From positions 15,795,869 through 15,859,868 of the forward strand of contig NC_088711.1 of assembly GCF_963576615.1 (NCBI RefSeq): a stretch of 64,000 bases of DNA. The letters are read 5' to 3'. Every line of letters begins with the position of its first letter. Position 1 is the stretch's first letter. Made by a program: the position numbers and the translations under genes. This stretch comes from Watersipora subatra. Taxonomy: Eukaryota > Bryozoa > Gymnolaemata > Cheilostomatida > Watersiporidae. This document shows, one piece after another, positions 59,978 through 64,000 of this stretch. The notes under the pieces are model-generated. The model searched no databases. It worked only from the letters and a program-made list of their open reading frames with translations, and was not told the DNA's origin.

Positions 59978-62027
59978 CTACTTTGATGAAGCTATTTTTA
60001 ATAAATTACTGTGTTTTCCGACTGACAATAATACAATTGTGTAAAAATATCAATCAGCAACTTAGTGTATTAGTGTATTAGCGCCTTAACAATGTTTTCT
60101 TTTAATTCATGAAATAATTCAGGTCATGTTGAAATGCAATTTAGGTACACTACAATGACACCATGTGGCACAGTGAGCAGCCAGCTTATTCACTACAATA
60201 ATAATTAGTGTCTTTAGAAGCTCGTACTAGGTAGCATTGCTATTTATTACTAGCGTTCACTCTTGATTACTGCTTAGGTTCTGCCACTGATTCTAACAGC
60301 TTAGGTTTTGCCACTAAGATAAGAAAAAATTATTTACCAACTGTTCAAATTGAGTTAAGTAGCTATTTTATGTGCATTTGAACATCTAAACATCATCCTA
60401 TTAGCAGAACGATAAAGGGCACTTAATTTTGAGTATTGCTTGAGGGTATGACATCAATCACATATAGAATTGTTTCTGTGTGATGACCAGCGTCAGAAAT
60501 ATCAAACGAAAGGAAGTTTAAAGATTAGATACCGAACAGTCAACACTGAATATATAACTAAGAGTTGTAAATCATGCTAACGCCAGAGTATCAAACCCAG
60601 AATTGAAAAAAGTATGGACGCGATTGCTAAAATGATCTAAAGCAAAATGTTTGCTTAAAACTTTGAATAAACCTCTCGTGTATTGATTTTTAGGTATGTT
60701 CAAACCACAAGCGCCACACTTTTTATAAGGCTTGTTTTTATGTTAAATGTTTTTATCACTAGGTATGACAAGCAAAAACTGGTAGCGGAAATGAAGATTT
60801 CGAAATGAAGTAGAAAAGCTGAAAGTAGAAACTGAAACTGTAAAGTAGCGAGCATCTATATTTGATACAGGGTCTTCGGTAAAACCCGAAGTGTTTGTCA
60901 TAAACTAGTGCTACAATAAGTTTTATATTGAGCTTTTTATTGGCCTTTCAATTCACGTGAGAACATCACTTGACAAGACAATAACCAAGTTTCATGGCTA
61001 CGTCATCGAAATAAAGAGATACCAATCTACGACGGCTTTTCGTTTTGGAGCTTTTAAGAGCTTGTAATCACATTTCCACATATTTGGCACCTACAACGCA
61101 ACAAAGGCATGGTGAATCTTTTGTTGCCAAAAACTGTAATGTGAATTTTATTGCAAGTCAACCTTTAAAGGTGATCGGTATATCGTACTGAGCCATCGAT
61201 CGAGGAAACGTTTTCCTTGTATTTATTTATGTAGCATATTTTAGTTGTAACTAAGCTAAACATTTAATTTATTACAACATGGAAACAAATCGATCTAGAC
61301 TGATGTTATTCAAGATAGTCTTCAAGTTCATTTGTGCTGGTATAAATTAACTGCCATTTTGGGCTGAGATTAATAGATGTATAACAAGTGCTTTGCGCTT
61401 AGCTAATTTATTATTATTGATATTTTTGTTTTAGTTTGATGTAATTTATTACAAAATGCTTGAGCCCTTTGTTGGCATACATGTGAATTAACAGTTGTAT
61501 CCCATTTTTCACTCATGCTATTAGAGGCTCATAGTTTTGGGTACTGAATGAAAGCTGATCAAAGTCACAGGCTTGTTACCAATCTGAATTTCATTAGGTT
61601 TTTATTGCTTAATTCGGTGTATTGTGCCCTTTGTTCTCCATGGTTGCAACCCGTTTTATTCTGCAATTGCAAATCACGGTCTGACTGACTACCTGGCTGC
61701 CAATTACTTTTTATGAAAAATGTTGGTATATGTCAACAACAAAATTTATTTCCCAACTTTAGTTGATCTAACAGTTTGTCAATTGCCTGGTTTAAGCTTT
61801 TCAGTTAAAATGAATTATTCTGAAGCTGATTGCAAAATGGGTAGTTTGGAAGAGGCTGAACATTTCGTTCCACAAACCGAAGAAATGTTGAGTGTTGTCA
61901 AACCAAGAAAGTGTGACTTAGAATTTTAGCATTTACCAGACGATAATAAAAGTTATTCGTAATATTTGAAAAAAAGTCTAATGTAATGCTGTAAAGGTAG
62001 AAAAACAAATCGTATTTTGATTTTTAG
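59978..62027. other. Gene-free DNA upstream of DCAF1
   Basis: No recognisable exon. A 40-codon reading at about 61810-61929 has acidic composition but no splice-compatible link to DCAF1. The DCAF1 promoter is probably in this interval; no TATA box stands out. Confidence 0.45.
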
Positions 62028-62107
62028 GTATTATCTCTAAAGCTTGAACTGCTACTGCTAATTTACCTGATTTACCTAAAGACCTGTTGGAACTCTGGAA
62101 CAGAAAA

Positions 62108-63469
62108 ATGTCTGGAGTTCCTGGACAAGTAGATGCATTAGCATCTGTTTCAAGTCTAATGGAACGCTGGAATAAGGAATGCTTCCAAGGCTCCGCATCA
62201 CCCATTGAGATACTTCGATCATTATGCGAGGTTTGTAATTTTTTGCATATTAACAATTTGTAGGAAGTTACGCAGTTGCGAAACTAGACCTTGTTGGTCT
62301 TTTGATGCTAGTATGTAGGCAACATACATGTAGATATTTCTTCTCAAATTGCATTGCATGGATAATAGCAAATAAGGCCTTGCGTAAAACCCCAGCAATC
62401 CCAATATTAAAATCTGCCCTCATTTATGTAAACATCCAATGATATCTTGAAATCAATTTAGCTGCTTATTTTTTTTATTCCACTCAGATGTATCATTCTG
62501 TGACAGAATCTATTTCATCTGCGTTAGTTTCTCAGCAGTAAATACATATTAGACTATCTCAAATATAAGTCGACCCTTAAAAAACTGCCCAAAAAATAAG
62601 GAATTTCGTAAAAACTTTCATTTAAGCCAGCTATAAATTATCATGGTCTGCTGTTGGGGCTACTAACTACAAAGTATTAATGCACTGCACCAACCAGGTT
62701 TCCTATCAAATCTTGGCCATGTTTTTCTGAATCACACTATGATGACTAACGTAATGAAACTGTGAAACTCCACGTCTCTTATGTGGACGCTGTCACTCGA
62801 TGATCTGATGATTGAAAAATCCAAATGGCGATGACTAGAATAAATGTGATGTACTTAAGTAGAAAATACAGAAGACAGAAGTATACTTATTTAGGATATA
62901 AAGTTTGTATCGTTACTAGATGGTAACAATACTTATGTGTATAGATAGTTGAGCAGCAGACGGAAGTATATTTCAAGACAGACCCAGATCCCTTTGATGA
63001 CAGACATCCCGGCCGGGCTGACCCTAACTGCACGTTGGGCCATGTGCTCAAAATCATGCTCAAGCATGATGATTTCATACAGACTGTAAGTTTCATTGAG
63101 TCATCTAATGACAATTTAGTTTTTATCGACTCGAGACAGTAAATATAGCAGGCAGTCAGCATATCCCGCACTATGTGACTCCCGGCCTCAATGCACTTTA
63201 CTAGATCTACCTCATGCTCAAACCATGAATTGGCTCATGAATGCAACGCAAATGATTAAACTTTGGAGAGGCTTTTATAAGTTTAAAAAAAGCTCTTGTG
63301 GTTACTTTTCACACCAACACATTCCCCAACCCTAATGCATTTCACTTGAAACTTGCAGCTCGCACACACTTATCTTACAAGAGATCAGAGCGACCTGAAT
63401 GCTGTCACTTGCAGGGCTCTGCTTAATGTAATGCCTGGTCTTGAGGCATTCGCTGTCTTTAAGGAACAC
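62108..63469 (+). CDS. DCAF1: DCAF1 (VprBP), first three coding exons; continues past the window
   Basis: Substrate receptor of the CUL4-DDB1 ubiquitin ligase; the full protein is about 1500 residues with Armadillo-like, LisH and WD40 parts. Only the N-terminus is here: exons 62108-62230, 62945-63085, 63359-63469, all phase 0 (125 codons). The start ATG was chosen because it aligns with the human start and an in-frame TGA lies upstream (about 62045). An acceptor ends at 62027, so the first part of this exon is 5' UTR. Diagnostic stretch: DPDPFDDRHPGRADPNC, almost identical to the human protein, then LGHVLKIMLKHDDF and LLNVMPGLEAFAVF. Introns are GT-AG. Exon 4 is not in the window. Confidence 0.95.
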
Positions 63470-64000
63470 GTAAGTTCAATTAATTCATTCCCATGCCTAT
63501 GCAACAAGCTTTTGCATCAGATGTCTAGGATTGGTGGGGGTTGTATGTTCGGGCAGAAAGGAACCTCAACATTTGAAATTCAGTTTTGATTATACTTGTG
63601 ACATGTTCTTGCCTCAGATAGCAGTTGCACAGAAAATTGTCTTAATAATACAGGGGTTGCCGTCACATCTCGTGGATATCACAAACAGTGGCGTGGAAAT
63701 TGTTGTCTCATCACAAATCAATTAACCAAACGGTTTTCTGGTTAGATTGGCATTTTGTAGCAAATTTTCTGCTGATTGTGTATAGCAAGTAGAGCTGTCA
63801 ATGATATTATATTTTCCTCCATTTTTTTGAATTTTTGTTACACACCAACTGGAAGACCTACTTGTTAGTGTAGATACTAATCAGGTGGATGTACACTGTA
63901 GGAGAGCAGCGTTAATAAGCTCTTTAAGTGGGCGGGAGGCACAGAAGAACCCCTGAGGTCATATTCTATCGGCATTTTAGCCTATGTTATGGAGAGTCAA
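63470..64000 (+). other. DCAF1 intron 3, running off the window
   Basis: Starts with donor GTAAGT. No DCAF1 exon 4 sequence could be found before the right edge. Confidence 0.6.

Noticed and set aside
61720..61929. 69-codon ORF upstream of DCAF1
   Set aside because: No splice-compatible link to the DCAF1 start exon, and the DCAF1 ATG is preceded by an in-frame stop.
62887..63171. Minus-strand 94-codon ORF
   Set aside because: Antisense shadow of DCAF1 exon 2.
1..64000. tRNA, rRNA, CRISPR or bacterial operon features
   Set aside because: No A/B-box pair, rRNA core or spaced repeat array seen; intron structure shows a eukaryotic nuclear genome.

Overview
The window is animal nuclear DNA. It is AT-rich, its genes are split by GT-AG introns, and a large share of it is transposons and satellites. 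The gene families (CYP3-clan P450, PIG-C, DCAF1, an ANKRD55-like ankyrin protein) are metazoan. The intact Ty3/gypsy elements and several MITE families suggest a marine or freshwater invertebrate, possibly a lophotrochozoan, but the sequence does not fix the phylum.

Layout. 1-712: CpG-rich 15-bp satellite. 898-2980: two inverted copies of a Tigger/pogo-like non-autonomous transposon flanking a 41-bp tandem repeat. 3054-5461 (+): 3' part of a gene joining TPR-like, UBA-like and RRM segments. 5571-13463: no recognisable gene, one CpG-rich MITE. 15877-23603 (+): complete 12-exon CYP3-clan cytochrome P450 (592 codons). 25543-26064: 56-bp satellite. 26364-36957 (+): ANKRD55-like ankyrin gene, 10 coding exons, 409 codons, with one GC-AG intron. 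37130-37981 (-): PIG-C, converging on the ankyrin gene. 38470-38614 (-): last exon of a small membrane protein.

The right half is dominated by retroelements. 44232-48984 is an intact Ty3/gypsy element with identical LTRs and a 5-bp target duplication. 50663-59972 is an old, broken gypsy element on the minus strand, bounded by its own LTRs and target duplication. Two later insertions interrupt it: a third copy of the Tigger-like transposon (56131-57164) and a younger gypsy element (51230-54989). The younger element has lost its 5' third. It carries a separate downstream ORF that looks like an SGNH/GDSL-type protein in the env position. 62108-63469 (+) is the 5' end of DCAF1 (VprBP), which runs off the right edge.

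The host genes show no shared pathway: P450 and PIG-C act at the ER, DCAF1 is a CUL4-DDB1 ubiquitin ligase adaptor, and the ankyrin and TPR/UBA/RRM proteins are probably scaffolds or adaptors. Exon joins were checked by reading-frame phase: the P450 and ankyrin models close to whole codons with no internal stop, as does the visible part of the TPR/UBA/RRM gene.
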